Of a DNA stretch of 64,000 bases, positions 19,939 to 27,035 are shown in pieces. Source of the DNA: Actinomycetospora succinea (lineage in GTDB: Bacteria; Actinomycetota; Actinomycetes; Mycobacteriales; Pseudonocardiaceae); the NCBI RefSeq assembly GCF_004363095.1, contig NZ_SNYO01000010.1, positions 124,001 to 188,000 of the forward strand, written 5' to 3'. The position numbers and the translations under genes are program-made. The notes below the pieces were generated by a model. It did no database searches, was not told the origin of the DNA, and saw only the letters and a list, made by a program, of their open reading frames with translations. Position 1 is the first letter of the stretch, and every line of letters begins with the position of its first letter.

Positions 19939-20065
19939 CGGGACCACCTCCTCGTCCCCGGCGACGCCCCGACGCGTCGACCGGACGACCGTTTGGTACC
20001 CGTCGCCCGGTCGTCGCAACCGCGAGATCATCCGAGGTGCCCCGAACGCGGCACCGCGCCGGGGC

Positions 20066-20521
20066 TCAGAAGTAGGCGCGGGTCACCACGTCGGCGACGC
20101 AGGCCGGCTTCTCCGAGCCCTCGACCTCGATCGTCACGCGCGTGACCAGCTGCAGCCCGTCGTCGCCGACCTCCGTGGCGTCGATCAGCGTCGACCGCGC
20201 CCGGACCCGCGTGCCGGAGCGCACGGCGGACGGGAAGCGGACGCGCTCCAGCCCGTAGTTCAGGCCCATCCGGGTGCCCTCGACCCGCCGGATGCCGTCG
20301 AGGAGCAGCGGCACGAGCGAGAGCGTCAGGAACCCGTGCGCGACGGTCGCGCCGAAGGGGCCGGTGGCCGCGCGCTCGGGGTCGATGTGGATCCACTGGT
20401 GGTCGCCGGTGACGTCGGCGAACCCGTCGATGCGGCCCTGGTCGATCTCCAGCCACTCCCCCGGCCCGAGCTCGCGGCCCAGCGACGCGAGGAGCTCCTC
20501 GCGCCCGTGCAAGGTCTCCAT
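20066..20521 (-). CDS. MaoC-like (R)-specific enoyl-CoA hydratase
   Basis: A 151-residue hotdog hydratase. The hydratase-2 motif is seen as IDGFADVTGDHQWIHIDPERA, with the catalytic Asp and His, followed by FGATVAHGFLTLSLVPLLL. Such proteins hydrate 2-enoyl-CoA in fatty acid oxidation, polyhydroxyalkanoate supply or related routes. ATG at 20521 opens METLHGREELLASLGREL. The next gene upstream on the same strand (an SDR) ends 23 bases away, so the two may form a small operon. Confidence 0.9.
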   Translation of the reverse strand: METLHGREELLASLGRELGPGEWLEIDQGRIDGFADVTGDHQWIHIDPERAATGPFGATVAHGFLTLSLVPLLLDGIRRVEGTRMGLNYGLERVRFPSAVRSGTRVRARSTLIDATEVGDDGLQLVTRVTIEVEGSEKPACVADVVTRAYF

Positions 20522-20544
20522 GACCCGGAAGCTACAGCGGTGAC

Positions 20545-21429
20545 CTACAGACGCGCGGCCCGGACCGCGTCCTCGAGGGACGTCGGCGCGCGGCCGAGGA
20601 GGTTCTCCAGCGCCGGGCTGTCGGTCTCCAGCTCGCCCTTGGCCGTCGACTCCTCGAGCGCGGTGACGAAGCGGGCGGTGTCCTCGTCCATCCCCGCACT
20701 GCGCAGGACGTCGGTGAACTCCGCGGGCGCGAGGTCGCGGTAGGTGACCTGCGTGCCGGTGACCTCGGTGATCGTCGCGGCCAGGTCGGCCATCGAGAAC
20801 GCGGGGCCGCCGAGCTCCCAGTAGCCCTGCTGGTCGGCGATGTCGCCGGTGAGCAGCGAGACGGCGGCCTCGGCGTAGTCGGCGCGGGTGGCCGCGGAGA
20901 CCCGCCCGTCGCCGGCGGCGCCGACGATCTCCCCGCGCGCGAGGTACTCGTCGAGGCGGCCGGTGTAGTTCTCCGTGTACCAGCCGTTGCGCGCGACGGC
21001 GAACGGCAGGCCCGAGCCCTGCAGGGCGTCCTCGGTGGCGGCGTGCTCGGGCGCGAGCGCCAGCTCGGTCTCGTCGGCGTGCAGCACGCTCGTGTAGACG
21101 ACGAACCCGACGTCGGCGGCGTCGGCGGCGCGCAGGACGTTCGTGTGCTGCTCGACGCGGTGGCCGACGGTCGGGCTGGACACGAGCAGGAGGCGCTCGA
21201 TGCCCTCGAGCGCCGCGTCGAGGGTCTCGGGCCGGTCGTAGTCGGCCTCGCGGACCCCGACGCCGAGATCGGCGAGGTCCCCGGCCTTGTCGGGCCTGCG
21301 GACCAGCGCGAACACGTTCCGGGCCGGGACGCCGCGGCGCAGCAGGGCGTCGACCGCGAGGCGTCCGAGGTGGCCGGAGGCGCCGGTGACGGCGTAGGTG
21401 GCGGTGGGGAGGACGGGCGGCTCGCTCAT
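20545..21429 (-). CDS. NmrA-like SDR, NAD(P)H:quinone oxidoreductase type
   Basis: A 294-residue atypical short-chain dehydrogenase. The Rossmann start is YAVTGASGHLGRLAVDALLRRG; the middle has the QorB/NmrA-like SPTVGHRVEQHTNVLRAA and ARNGWYTENYTGRLDEY. It lacks the classical YxxxK, as expected for the atypical NmrA/QorB group, which reduces quinones or acts as a redox sensor. It is divergent from the MFS exporter across 47 bases, so a shared regulatory region is likely. Confidence 0.85.
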   Translation of the reverse strand: MSEPPVLPTATYAVTGASGHLGRLAVDALLRRGVPARNVFALVRRPDKAGDLADLGVGVREADYDRPETLDAALEGIERLLLVSSPTVGHRVEQHTNVLRAADAADVGFVVYTSVLHADETELALAPEHAATEDALQGSGLPFAVARNGWYTENYTGRLDEYLARGEIVGAAGDGRVSAATRADYAEAAVSLLTGDIADQQGYWELGGPAFSMADLAATITEVTGTQVTYRDLAPAEFTDVLRSAGMDEDTARFVTALEESTAKGELETDSPALENLLGRAPTSLEDAVRAARL

Positions 21430-21476
21430 GGGCCGCAGGTGCCCCGTGGCCCTCGTCCCGGAAACGACCTGTCCCC

Positions 21477-22682
21477 GTGGGTGATGATGGAGACGTGGCG
21501 GGAGCGGTCGGCGGGAGCGTCGCCACCTACCGCGGGGTGCTCGGGCTCCCGGGCCTCGCGCCGCTCTACGTCATCGGGTTCGCCGCGCGCCTGCCCGTCA
21601 CCGCGACCGGCGTCGTCCTGACCCTGCACGTGGCGATCGGGCTCGACCGGGGGTTCGCCGCGGCCGGGCTGGTCGGCGGGGCGATCACCGCCGGGATCGC
21701 GCTGTTCGCGCCGTTCGTGGGCCGCCTGGTCGACCGGTTCGGCCTGCGCCGGGTGCTCGTGCTCTGCGGCCTCGCCCAGGCGGTCTTCTGGGGCCTGGTC
21801 CCGCTCCTCGACGCCACGACGCTGATCCCGACCGCGTTCGGTGCCGGGCTGCTGGCGCCGCCCGCGTTCGCCGTGGTGCGCCAGTCGCTGGCGGCGTCCG
21901 TGCCCGCCGAGCACCAGCGCCCGGCGTTCGCCCTCGACGCGATGTCCACCGAGGTCGCCTACGCCGTGGGCCCGGCCCTCGGGACGCTCGTGGTCCTCAC
22001 GCTGCCGGGCACCGGGCCGTGGCTGGTCGGCGCCGCGTTCGTCCTCGCCACCGTCGCGCTCGGGTGGCTCGACCCGCCGGTCCGCCGCGGGGGCGCCCGG
22101 CCGGGCGAGCGCCCACCGCCGGTGCGGACGTGGCTGCGCGGGGCGATGCTCGTCGCGCTCGGGTCCACGGCCGCGGCGATCCTCATGCTCACGGCGACCG
22201 AGCTGTCCGTCGTCGCGATGCTCACCGCCCGGGACGAGACCGCGTGGTTCGCGCTGGCCAACACCGTCTGGTGCGCGGCGTCGCTGGTCGGCGGGTGGAT
22301 CTACGGCGCCGCGCGCCGGCCGCCGCCGACCGCGGTCCTGCTCGGGCTGCTCGCGCTCGGGTCGCTCCCGGTCGCCCTCGGCGGGCCGTGGTGGATGCTC
22401 ACGCTGCTGCTCGTCCCGGCCGGGGCCTTCTGCGCGCCCGCGCTCGCCGCGGCCGCCGAGACCGTCGGCCGGCTGGCCCCCGACGACGCCCGGGGCGTGG
22501 CGACGGGCCTGCACGGCTCGGCGCTGATGGTCGGCGCCACGCTGGCCTCGCCGCTCGCGGGCGTGCTCATCGACCGGGTGGCGCCGGCGGCCGCGATCGG
22601 GGTGGCCGCGGGGATCACGCTGCTCGTCGCGGTCGTGGCCGCGCTCGTCACCGGCACGCGGACCGGCAGCCGGGCCCGGTGA
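21477..22682 (+). CDS. MFS transporter
   Basis: A roughly 400-residue major facilitator protein with 11-12 hydrophobic segments. The loop 2-3 signature is GRLVDRFGLRRVLVL and a repeat of it occurs in the second half around ARGVATGLHGSALMVGATL. No substrate can be assigned; small actinobacterial MFS proteins of this type export drugs or metabolites. The start is uncertain: GTG at 21477 is the longest, GTG at 21495 the next. It is divergent from the quinone-oxidoreductase-like SDR, and a palindromic operator for the next operon follows its stop by two bases. Confidence 0.85.
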   Translation: MGDDGDVAGAVGGSVATYRGVLGLPGLAPLYVIGFAARLPVTATGVVLTLHVAIGLDRGFAAAGLVGGAITAGIALFAPFVGRLVDRFGLRRVLVLCGLAQAVFWGLVPLLDATTLIPTAFGAGLLAPPAFAVVRQSLAASVPAEHQRPAFALDAMSTEVAYAVGPALGTLVVLTLPGTGPWLVGAAFVLATVALGWLDPPVRRGGARPGERPPPVRTWLRGAMLVALGSTAAAILMLTATELSVVAMLTARDETAWFALANTVWCAASLVGGWIYGAARRPPPTAVLLGLLALGSLPVALGGPWWMLTLLLVPAGAFCAPALAAAAETVGRLAPDDARGVATGLHGSALMVGATLASPLAGVLIDRVAPAAAIGVAAGITLLVAVVAALVTGTRTGSRAR

Positions 22683-22683
22683 C

Positions 22684-22701
22684 ACGGTCAGCGCTGACCG
22701 T
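22684..22701. promoter_or_regulatory. 18-bp perfect palindrome, probable repressor operator
   Basis: ACGGTCAGCGCTGACCGT is a perfect 18-bp palindrome centred 51 bases before the SDR start. A possible -10 element, TATGGT at 22703-22708, directly abuts it. The form and position suit a TetR/FadR-type acyl-CoA-responsive repressor operator controlling the SDR/enoyl-CoA hydratase pair. The regulator is not in this window. Confidence 0.65.
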
Positions 22702-22743
22702 TTATGGTGCGGTCCACGTCACCGTCCACGAAGGGACCTGATC

Positions 22744-23502
22744 ATGGATCTGCAGGGCGTCTCGGCCCTCGTCACCGGCGGCGCGTCCGGCCTCGGGCTG
22801 GCGACCGCGAAGGCGATCACCGCGGCGGGCGGCCGCGTGGTCGTCGCCGACCTGCCGTCGTCGAACGGCAAGGAGGTCGCCGCCGACCTCGGGGGCGAGT
22901 TCGTGGCCGCCGACGTCACCGACGCCGACGCCCTGGGCTCCGCGGTCGCCGCGGCCGAGGCGGCGGGCCCGTTCCGCGCGCTCGTGCACTGCGCCGGCAT
23001 CGGCAGCCTCACCCGCGTCGTGGAGAAGAACGGCGACCCGGGCGACATGGAGTCCTTCGAGCGGGTCATCCGCGTCAACCTCTTCGGCTCCTTCAACGCC
23101 CTGCGCCTCGGCGGCGCCGCGATCGCCCGCACCGAGCCCGTCAACGGGGAGCGCGGCGCGATGATCATGACAGCGTCGGTGGCGGCGTTCGAGGGCCAGA
23201 TCGGGCAGATGGCCTACTCGGCGTCCAAGGGCGGCGTCGTGTCGATGACCCTGTGCGCCGCGCGCGACCTCGCCTCGAAGCTGGTCCGCGTCAACACGAT
23301 CGCGCCGGGCCTGTTCGACACCCCGCTGTTCGCGACGCTGTCCGAGGACGTCCGCAAGGCGCTCGGCGACTCGGTGCCGAACCCGCGCCGGCTCGGCGAC
23401 CCCGCCGAGTACGGGCAGATGGCCGTGTCGATGCTGCAGAACCCGATGCTCAACGGCGAGACGATCCGCCTCGACGGCGCGATCCGGATGGCTCCGCGAT
23501 GA
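22744..23502 (+). CDS. 3-hydroxyacyl-CoA dehydrogenase, SDR family (HSD10 type)
   Basis: A 252-residue classical SDR: cofactor motif VTGGASGLGLATAKA, the NNAG region as LVHCAGIG, catalytic Ser in MTASVAAFEGQ, and YSASKGG with Tyr and Lys. The insertion between residues 95 and 115 and the end GETIRLDGAIRMAPR match type II 3-hydroxyacyl-CoA dehydrogenases, which oxidise 2-methyl-3-hydroxybutyryl-CoA and similar short-chain compounds. ATG at 22744 follows AAGGGAC. It overlaps the enoyl-CoA hydratase by ATGA, giving two consecutive beta-oxidation steps in one operon under the palindrome at 22684-22701. Confidence 0.92.
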   Translation: MDLQGVSALVTGGASGLGLATAKAITAAGGRVVVADLPSSNGKEVAADLGGEFVAADVTDADALGSAVAAAEAAGPFRALVHCAGIGSLTRVVEKNGDPGDMESFERVIRVNLFGSFNALRLGGAAIARTEPVNGERGAMIMTASVAAFEGQIGQMAYSASKGGVVSMTLCAARDLASKLVRVNTIAPGLFDTPLFATLSEDVRKALGDSVPNPRRLGDPAEYGQMAVSMLQNPMLNGETIRLDGAIRMAPR

Positions 23503-24275
23503 GCTCGGCGGAGGAGACCGTCCTGCGCACCGAGCGCGACGGCACCACGCTGGTCATCACGATCGACCGGCCGAAGGCGCGGAACTCGGTGAACACCGCG
23601 GTGGCCCAGGGCATCGCCGACGCCCTCGACGAGCTCGACGGAGACGACGCGCTGGTCAGCGGCATCCTCACCGGCGCGGGCGGGTTCTTCAGCGCCGGCA
23701 TGGACCTCAAGGCCTTCCTCCGCGGCGAGCGCCCGCACATCGGCGACCGCGGGTTCGCGGGCATCACCCAGCGTCCGCCGTCGAAGCCGCTCATCGCCGC
23801 GGTCGAGGGGCCGGCACTCGCGGGCGGCTGCGAGCTGGCGCTCTCGTGCGACCTGGTCGTCGCCTCCGAGGAGGCGAGCTTCGGGATCCCCGAGGTCAAG
23901 CGCGGGCTCGCGGCCGCCGCGGGCGGGCTGATGCGGCTGCCGACGCGGATCCCGCGGACCGTCGCGATGGAGCTCGCGCTGACCGGCGACCCGATGTCGG
24001 CCGCCGACGCGCACCGGTGGGGCCTGGTCAACCACCTGACCGTGCCCGGCGGCGCGCTCGAGGGCGCCCGCGAGCTCGCGGCCCGGATCGGCGCCAACGG
24101 CCCGCTCGCCGTGCGGGCGAGCAAGCAGGTCATCGTCGAGTCGGCGTCGTGGTCGGCGGCGGAGATGTGGGAGCGCCAGGGGAAGATCCTCGGCCCGGTG
24201 CTGTCCAGCGAGGACGCCCGCGAGGGCGCCGCGGCGTTCGCGGAGAAGCGCGCGCCGGAGTGGAAGGGCCGCTAG
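23499..24275 (+). CDS. enoyl-CoA hydratase / crotonase family
   Basis: A 258-residue crotonase. The oxyanion-hole strands are seen in GGFFSAGMDLKAF and VEGPALAGGCELALSCDL, with the second catalytic region SFGIPEVKRGLAAAAGG. The Glu corresponding to crotonase Glu164 falls at IPEVKRG, so hydratase activity is plausible. Start ATG at 23499 overlaps the SDR stop. A long perfect hairpin (24286-24331) begins 10 bases after its stop and ends the operon. Confidence 0.93.
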   Translation: MSSAEETVLRTERDGTTLVITIDRPKARNSVNTAVAQGIADALDELDGDDALVSGILTGAGGFFSAGMDLKAFLRGERPHIGDRGFAGITQRPPSKPLIAAVEGPALAGGCELALSCDLVVASEEASFGIPEVKRGLAAAAGGLMRLPTRIPRTVAMELALTGDPMSAADAHRWGLVNHLTVPGGALEGARELAARIGANGPLAVRASKQVIVESASWSAAEMWERQGKILGPVLSSEDAREGAAAFAEKRAPEWKGR

Positions 24276-24285
24276 GGGCTGCGCC

Positions 24286-24331
24286 CTCGTGAGTGATTCG
24301 GGTCGTCGGCACGACCCGAATCACTCACGAG
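24286..24331 (+). terminator. 21-bp perfect hairpin after enoyl-CoA hydratase gene
   Basis: The 21-base arm at 24286-24306 and its perfect complement at 24311-24331 flank a CGGC tetraloop. It begins 10 bases after the enoyl-CoA hydratase stop and is 94 bases upstream of the next gene. The arm length exceeds normal intrinsic terminators and no U-tract follows; it could also be a mobile REP-like hairpin or a transcription-attenuating cruciform. Confidence 0.7.
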
Positions 24332-24424
24332 CCCCGACGGGGCATCGTTCTCGCCTACGATGCGGGACCGTCGCCCGACAGGACGGGCGCGCCGGAGGGA
24401 ACCACCCGCCCCGGGAGGCCTCGC

Positions 24425-25375
24425 ATGCACCTCGACCACGCCGTCGTCGAGGCCGAGGTGCTGCTCACCCGCATCGCGAGCGGCGAGATCGAGACCGGGT
24501 GGGACGCCGACGGCGGCTGGGACCGGCGGCGCCAGCAGCTCCTCGTCGACACGGTGCTGCGCAATTGGCCGATCCCCCCGGTCGTCATCGCGAGCGACGA
24601 CGAGTCCGACGTCCTGCTCGACGGCCGCGAGCGCCTGCGGACCCTGTGGCGCTTCACCCGCGACGAGGTGCCCGTCGCCGGCACGACGCCGGCCGCGGGC
24701 GAGTACCTCGAGCAGCTCGACGGGCTCCTGTTCAGCCAGCTCCCCGAACGGTTCCGGCGGCGCGTGCGGCGCTACGGCGTCCCGGTCGTGCGGGTGCCGG
24801 GCCACGCCGACGGCGAGGTGCGCGAGCTGATGTCGCGCTGGGACCCGACGACGCCCGCGTACCGGGCGGCGGCGCCCGTGCCGGCTCCGGCTGCTCCGGC
24901 TCCTCCCGCGATCACTCCCCCGCCCGCGGTCCCGCCGCCGCCCCCTCCTCCTGCGGCACCAGTGGCGCCGCGGCTGCCCGCGGCCCGCGAGCCGGGCGAG
25001 TCCTTCCGGCCGGTGGAGACGAGCCCGCCGGACCGGTCGGCCGGGGCGCACCGCCGGTCGTCGGACGCCGAGCCGATCTTCGACGAGCTGTCCGCGTGGT
25101 TCCTTGAGGGGACCTCCGAGGCCCCGACCTGGTCCTCCCCCGCCGACAGCGGGCACGAGGCCGCCCGCGCCGCGCTGCGCGAGTCGACGGTCGAGCTCAC
25201 GCCCGCCGGGCTCCCGATCCGCCAGCCCTCCGCGCGCCTCGCCCCCGGCGCGGTCCAGGCCCCGGCGCGGGCGCGCCCCGGGCCGACGCCCGACCCGCAC
25301 ACGGTCGGCGAGCACCTCAACCGCTTCCGCGAAGGCGCCAGCGCGGCGCGCAACGACCTCTCCCCGCCCGCCTGA
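24425..25375 (+). CDS. DUF262-like N-domain fused to a sensor-kinase-type C-terminal tail
   Basis: A 316-residue protein with two unrelated halves. Residues about 1-130 resemble the ParB-like DUF262 domain: LLVDTVLRNWPIPPVVIASD, then VLLDGRERLRTLWRFTRDE in place of the usual DGQQRLTTL. A Pro/Ala-rich linker follows at about 150-185. The end (about 215-316) has PIFDELSAWFLEG, GLPIRQPSARLAPGA and VGEHLNRFREGASAARND, which resembles the disordered C-terminal tail of actinobacterial nitrate-sensing or Cvn-type histidine kinases. ATG at 24425. Function unknown; it may link DNA binding to a roadblock GTPase signalling system, but that is inference. Confidence 0.7.
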   Translation: MHLDHAVVEAEVLLTRIASGEIETGWDADGGWDRRRQQLLVDTVLRNWPIPPVVIASDDESDVLLDGRERLRTLWRFTRDEVPVAGTTPAAGEYLEQLDGLLFSQLPERFRRRVRRYGVPVVRVPGHADGEVRELMSRWDPTTPAYRAAAPVPAPAAPAPPAITPPPAVPPPPPPPAAPVAPRLPAAREPGESFRPVETSPPDRSAGAHRRSSDAEPIFDELSAWFLEGTSEAPTWSSPADSGHEAARAALRESTVELTPAGLPIRQPSARLAPGAVQAPARARPGPTPDPHTVGEHLNRFREGASAARNDLSPPA

Positions 25376-25426
25376 CGCCCGGGCTCGTCCGGCTCGCCCG
25401 GCTCGGCGGTGCGCACTCGAGAAGTG

Positions 25427-25491
25427 CGAGCGATGCGGCATCGCTGGTGTCTACCGCCAGGATCGCCACATCCTCGCCGGCGCGACACGCC
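25427..25491 (+). repeat. inverted repeat, copy A (REP-like)
   Basis: About 65 bases matching copy B in inverted orientation. The core contains the mini-hairpin AGCGATGC-G-GCATCGCT and a second stem GGAT...ATCC. It ends 3 bases before the stop of the epimerase gene. See copy B at 26412-26476 and the diverged copy C at 47052-47080. Confidence 0.75.
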
Positions 25492-25493
25492 GG

Positions 25494-26396
25494 TCAGGCG
25501 TGCGTAGCGAGCCAGTCGCGATAGGCCGCCACGGCCGCGCCGAAGTCCACCCGCGGCGCCCAGCCGAGGTCGCGGGCCGCCGCGGACAGGTCGAGCGTGC
25601 CGGGCCAGCGCGACGCGGCCGCCGGGTCGGGCGGGTCGAGCTCGGCGCGCACGCGCGGCTCGACGGCGGCCACGGCGTCGACCAGTTCAGCGACGGTGCG
25701 CGGACGGTCGCCGGCGACGTTGTAGGCCCCGACCGCGTCCGGAGCGTGCACGGCGGCGACCACCGCGTCGGCGGCGTCGTCCACGGAGACGAACTGCTGC
25801 GGCGCGTCGGCGGGCAGCCCGACCCGCGTCGTGCGGCCGGCCGCGGCGTCGACCAGCAGGTCCCGGATCAGGCAGTCGGTGCGCCGGCGCGGCCCGAACA
25901 CCGCGACGAGGCGCAACGACGCGCCCGCGGGCCCGTAGCGGTGGCGGTAGGCCTCGACCAGCTGCTCCCCCGCCGCCTTCGTCGCGCCGTACACGGTCGC
26001 CGGGTGCAGCGGCGTCTCCTCGACCACCCTCCGCGTCGCCGTGATGCCGTAGGCGGCGATCGAGGAGCAGGAGACGAACCGCGACACCCCGTGGCGCCGC
26101 GCGGCCTCCAGGACGGCGGTGGTGCCGATGAGATTGACGTCGACCACCCGCGCCGGGTCGTCGGCGGACACCATCGGCCCCGAGACGCCCCCGGCGTGCA
26201 CGACGGCCGCGGGGCGCTCGGCGTCGACCAGCCGCTCGACCGCGTCCCGGTCCAGCAGATCGCACTCGACCTGCTCGACCCCGTCGAACGACCACCGCTG
26301 GACGTCGACGGGCACGACCTCGACGCCCGCCGCCTCCAGGCGCCGGCGCACCGCGTGCCCGACCAGCCCCGCCGACCCCGTCACCAGCACCTTCAC
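25494..26396 (-). CDS. NAD-dependent epimerase/dehydratase (extended SDR)
   Basis: A 300-residue extended SDR. The cofactor motif is VLVTGSAGLVGHAVRRRL, the Asp binding ribose is in VVPVDVQRW, the catalytic Ser is in SCSSIAAYG and YxxxK is in TVYGATKAAGEQL. It ends with ARDLGWAPRVDFGAAV, as in UDP-sugar epimerases and NAD-dependent sugar dehydratases. Substrate unknown. The GTG at 26396 starts VKVLVTG. The gene is flanked closely on both sides by inverted repeats A and B, which suggests the whole segment behaves as a unit. Confidence 0.88.
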   Translation of the reverse strand: MKVLVTGSAGLVGHAVRRRLEAAGVEVVPVDVQRWSFDGVEQVECDLLDRDAVERLVDAERPAAVVHAGGVSGPMVSADDPARVVDVNLIGTTAVLEAARRHGVSRFVSCSSIAAYGITATRRVVEETPLHPATVYGATKAAGEQLVEAYRHRYGPAGASLRLVAVFGPRRRTDCLIRDLLVDAAAGRTTRVGLPADAPQQFVSVDDAADAVVAAVHAPDAVGAYNVAGDRPRTVAELVDAVAAVEPRVRAELDPPDPAAASRWPGTLDLSAAARDLGWAPRVDFGAAVAAYRDWLATHA

Positions 26397-26411
26397 CGGC
26401 CGAGCCTCGCA

Positions 26412-26476
26412 CGGCGTGTCGCTCGGCGAGGATGTGGCGATCCTGGCTTCACATACCAGCGAAGCCGCATCGCTCG
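26412..26476 (-). repeat. inverted repeat, copy B (REP-like)
   Basis: Reverse complement of copy A over about 65 bases, nearly identical in its 52-base core (differences clustered in GTGTCTACC versus ATGTGAAG). It begins 16 bases upstream of the epimerase start. With copy A it brackets a 1.05-kb segment holding only that gene. Confidence 0.75.
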
Positions 26477-26494
26477 TACCGAGAGGGACCGGTC

Positions 26495-27016
26495 CTACAT
26501 CGTGTCCTCGCCGTACATCTCGCCGAGCGGGTCCATGATGAACTCCACGCGCGCGCCGTCGGGGTCGTGCGTGTAGATCGAGACCTCGGACTCGACCATG
26601 TACTCGGTGCCGCGCTCGTCGAGGCGCCGCTTGATCCCGTACCACTGGCTGCCGGGCACCGAGATCGCGATGTGGTGCAGGCCCCCGAGCACCTCGGCGT
26701 AGGGGCCCGGGTCGACGCCGGGCAGGTCGAAGAACGCCAGGTTGTTGCCGTTGCCGACGTCGAAGAAGAAGTGCGTCGAGCCTGCGAGGTCGCGGTTCTC
26801 GAACAGCACCGTGACCGGGAAGCCCGCGACGTTCTGGTACCACTCGACGGTCGTGCGCACGTCGCGGCAGACCAGCGCGGTGTGGTGGATGCCCTTGCCG
26901 GTCGAGGGCGGGCGGTTCTCGCGCGCGTGGAGGAACTCCTCGCGGATGCGGTCGCGCGCCTCGGTCAGCCGCTGCCGCTCGTCCTCGCTGATCAGGGAAC
27001 TCTTGTCGGCGCTCAT
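26495..27016 (-). CDS. VOC-family (glyoxalase/dioxygenase fold) protein
   Basis: A 173-residue vicinal-oxygen-chelate protein with two beta-alpha-beta-beta modules. The first begins GIHHTALVCRDVRTTVEWYQN and the second LHHIAISVPGSQWYGIKRRL, with the second metal His/Glu region as GARVEFIMDP. Metal ligands would be His45-like, His in LHHIA and Glu in VEFIMD. It is a catechol dioxygenase/glyoxalase-like enzyme without a clear substrate. It lies 19 bases downstream of the class III cyclase and may be co-transcribed with ArsR and cyclase. Confidence 0.85.
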   Translation of the reverse strand: MSADKSSLISEDERQRLTEARDRIREEFLHARENRPPSTGKGIHHTALVCRDVRTTVEWYQNVAGFPVTVLFENRDLAGSTHFFFDVGNGNNLAFFDLPGVDPGPYAEVLGGLHHIAISVPGSQWYGIKRRLDERGTEYMVESEVSIYTHDPDGARVEFIMDPLGEMYGEDTM

Positions 27017-27035
27017 GCCCGGAACCGTAGACCGT

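Noticed and set aside
21426-22685. Minus-strand frame of about 420 residues opposite the MFS gene
   Set aside because: Low-complexity charged sequence without motifs, antisense to clear transmembrane coding sequence.
25427-26476. Insertion sequence with terminal inverted repeats
   Set aside because: The inverted repeats look like IS ends, but the gene inside is an ordinary SDR epimerase, not a transposase, and no target duplication is clear; REP-like pair is a better reading.
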